DNA from: Desulfobacterales bacterium
GTDB taxonomy: Bacteria; Desulfobacterota; Desulfobacteria; Desulfobacterales; Desulfobacteraceae
Length of the DNA: 5,600 nt
Assembly (NCBI GenBank): GCA_022361095.1
Contig: JAKSBO010001089.1
Location: 1 to 5,600 of the forward strand
Reading direction: 5' to 3'
Shown here: piece by piece, positions 5,376 to 5,600 of the stretch
Numbering within the stretch: the stretch's first letter is position 1
Layout: the number at the start of each line of letters is the position of its first letter
Made by a program: the position numbers and the translations under genes
The notes under the pieces: generated by a model
Told to the model about the DNA's origin: nothing
Databases searched by the model: none
Seen by the model: the letters and a program-made list of their open reading frames with translations, nothing else

Positions 5376-5428
5376 GGGCATTCTGGCGGCGGCGAAATCA
5401 GCGTCTGGAAATCCGCCGGTTGCTCGAC

Positions 5429-5446
5429 ATTGCCCATGACGGCAAT
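5429..5446 (+). terminator. Weak hairpin downstream of the LysR gene
   Basis: ATTGCC (5429-5434) pairs with GGCAAT (5441-5446) around a six-base loop, 53 bases past the regulator stop codon. No T-tract follows directly; TAAACCCTGTTTT comes next. It may be a poor terminator or chance. Confidence 0.25.
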
Positions 5447-5533
5447 TAAACCCTGTTTTCAACTGATAATCCGCCCCGGGATTTATATACAATAGGGCCT
5501 GGTGGACGTTTCTGGCTCCCTGATCAGTAAATG

Positions 5534-5555
5534 GGTCTATAGACCGACTTTTTTT
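5534..5555 (+). terminator. Short palindrome followed by a T-run
   Basis: GGTCTATAGACC (5534-5545) is a perfect 12-base palindrome. As RNA it gives a four-pair stem with loop UAUA, followed by GAC and seven T (5549-5555). The stem is short for an intrinsic terminator; as DNA the same sequence could be a dimeric protein-binding site. Confidence 0.3.
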
Positions 5556-5600
5556 CCCCATGAAAAAGCTGTAAAAATTATCACTGGTTTGACAAAAGAA

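Larger units (their letters stand above)
5376..5600. other. Intergenic tail without a convincing gene
   Basis: No frame with a plausible start, Shine-Dalgarno and protein-like sequence is present on either strand; a long minus-strand frame entering the regulator gene is an antisense shadow. It holds two small inverted repeats, and a consensus TTGACA at 5589-5594 that may be the -35 of a promoter for a gene beyond the window. Confidence 0.5.

Noticed and set aside
4923..5561. 212-residue minus-strand frame and other long frames antisense to or out of frame with the LysR gene
   Set aside because: They are shadows of a GC-rich, clearly recognisable LysR coding sequence, with Arg/Pro-rich low-information translations and no motifs.
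1..5600. CRISPR array, toxin-antitoxin pair or complete insertion sequence
   Set aside because: No regularly spaced repeats with unique spacers, no recognisable toxin or antitoxin pair beyond the DUF2975/Xre unit (not a known toxin system), and no transposase gene are visible.

Overview
The window looks like a bacterial chromosomal segment at the edge of an accessory element. The organism cannot be fixed from sequence alone. The mix of small SAM methyltransferases, a DUF2975/Xre pair and a LysR/CMD pair would suit a Gram-negative, Desulfobacterota-like genome of medium GC, but that is a low-confidence inference.

Left part (1-1356): it opens inside an AT-rich reading frame (2-667, 5' end outside the window) that resembles the C-terminal part of a phage tail or structural protein. 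About 300 bases without a convincing gene follow, then a complete minus-strand tRNA-Thr (anticodon CGT, encoded CCA) with its own promoter and a probable terminator. The phage-like gene lies on the 3' side of the tRNA, which is where an element integrated into a tRNA 3' end would sit. Between the tRNA and the next gene are about 300 non-coding bases with GCGGGA repeats and a roughly 41-base imperfect palindrome bounded by GGGGTC/GACCCC.

Middle part (1357-3158): two unrelated-looking class I SAM-dependent methyltransferases lie in tandem on the minus strand, 51 bases apart and probably co-transcribed. The upstream one most likely starts at a GTG with a good Shine-Dalgarno, not at the first ATG of its frame. 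An AT-rich divergent region with several short direct repeats separates this pair from the next unit.

Right-middle part (3159-4001): a plus-strand two-gene unit encodes a four-helix DUF2975 membrane protein and a 69-aa YozG-like Xre regulator that starts at TTG. This is a recurrent gene pair, and the regulator probably controls its own operon. A long hairpin closes it.

Right part (4004-5600): a small AhpD/CMD-family protein (minus) and a LysR-type regulator (plus) are divergently transcribed around a 121-base gap. The gap holds an ATTTG-N5-CAAAT dyad of the LysR T-N11-A form, placed where it could control both genes. The CMD protein keeps its CxxC but has Arg and Gln where the AhpD-type Glu and His usually are. 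The last ~225 bases have no convincing gene, only two small inverted repeats. Base composition rises strongly from left (AT-rich) to right (GC-rich LysR gene).
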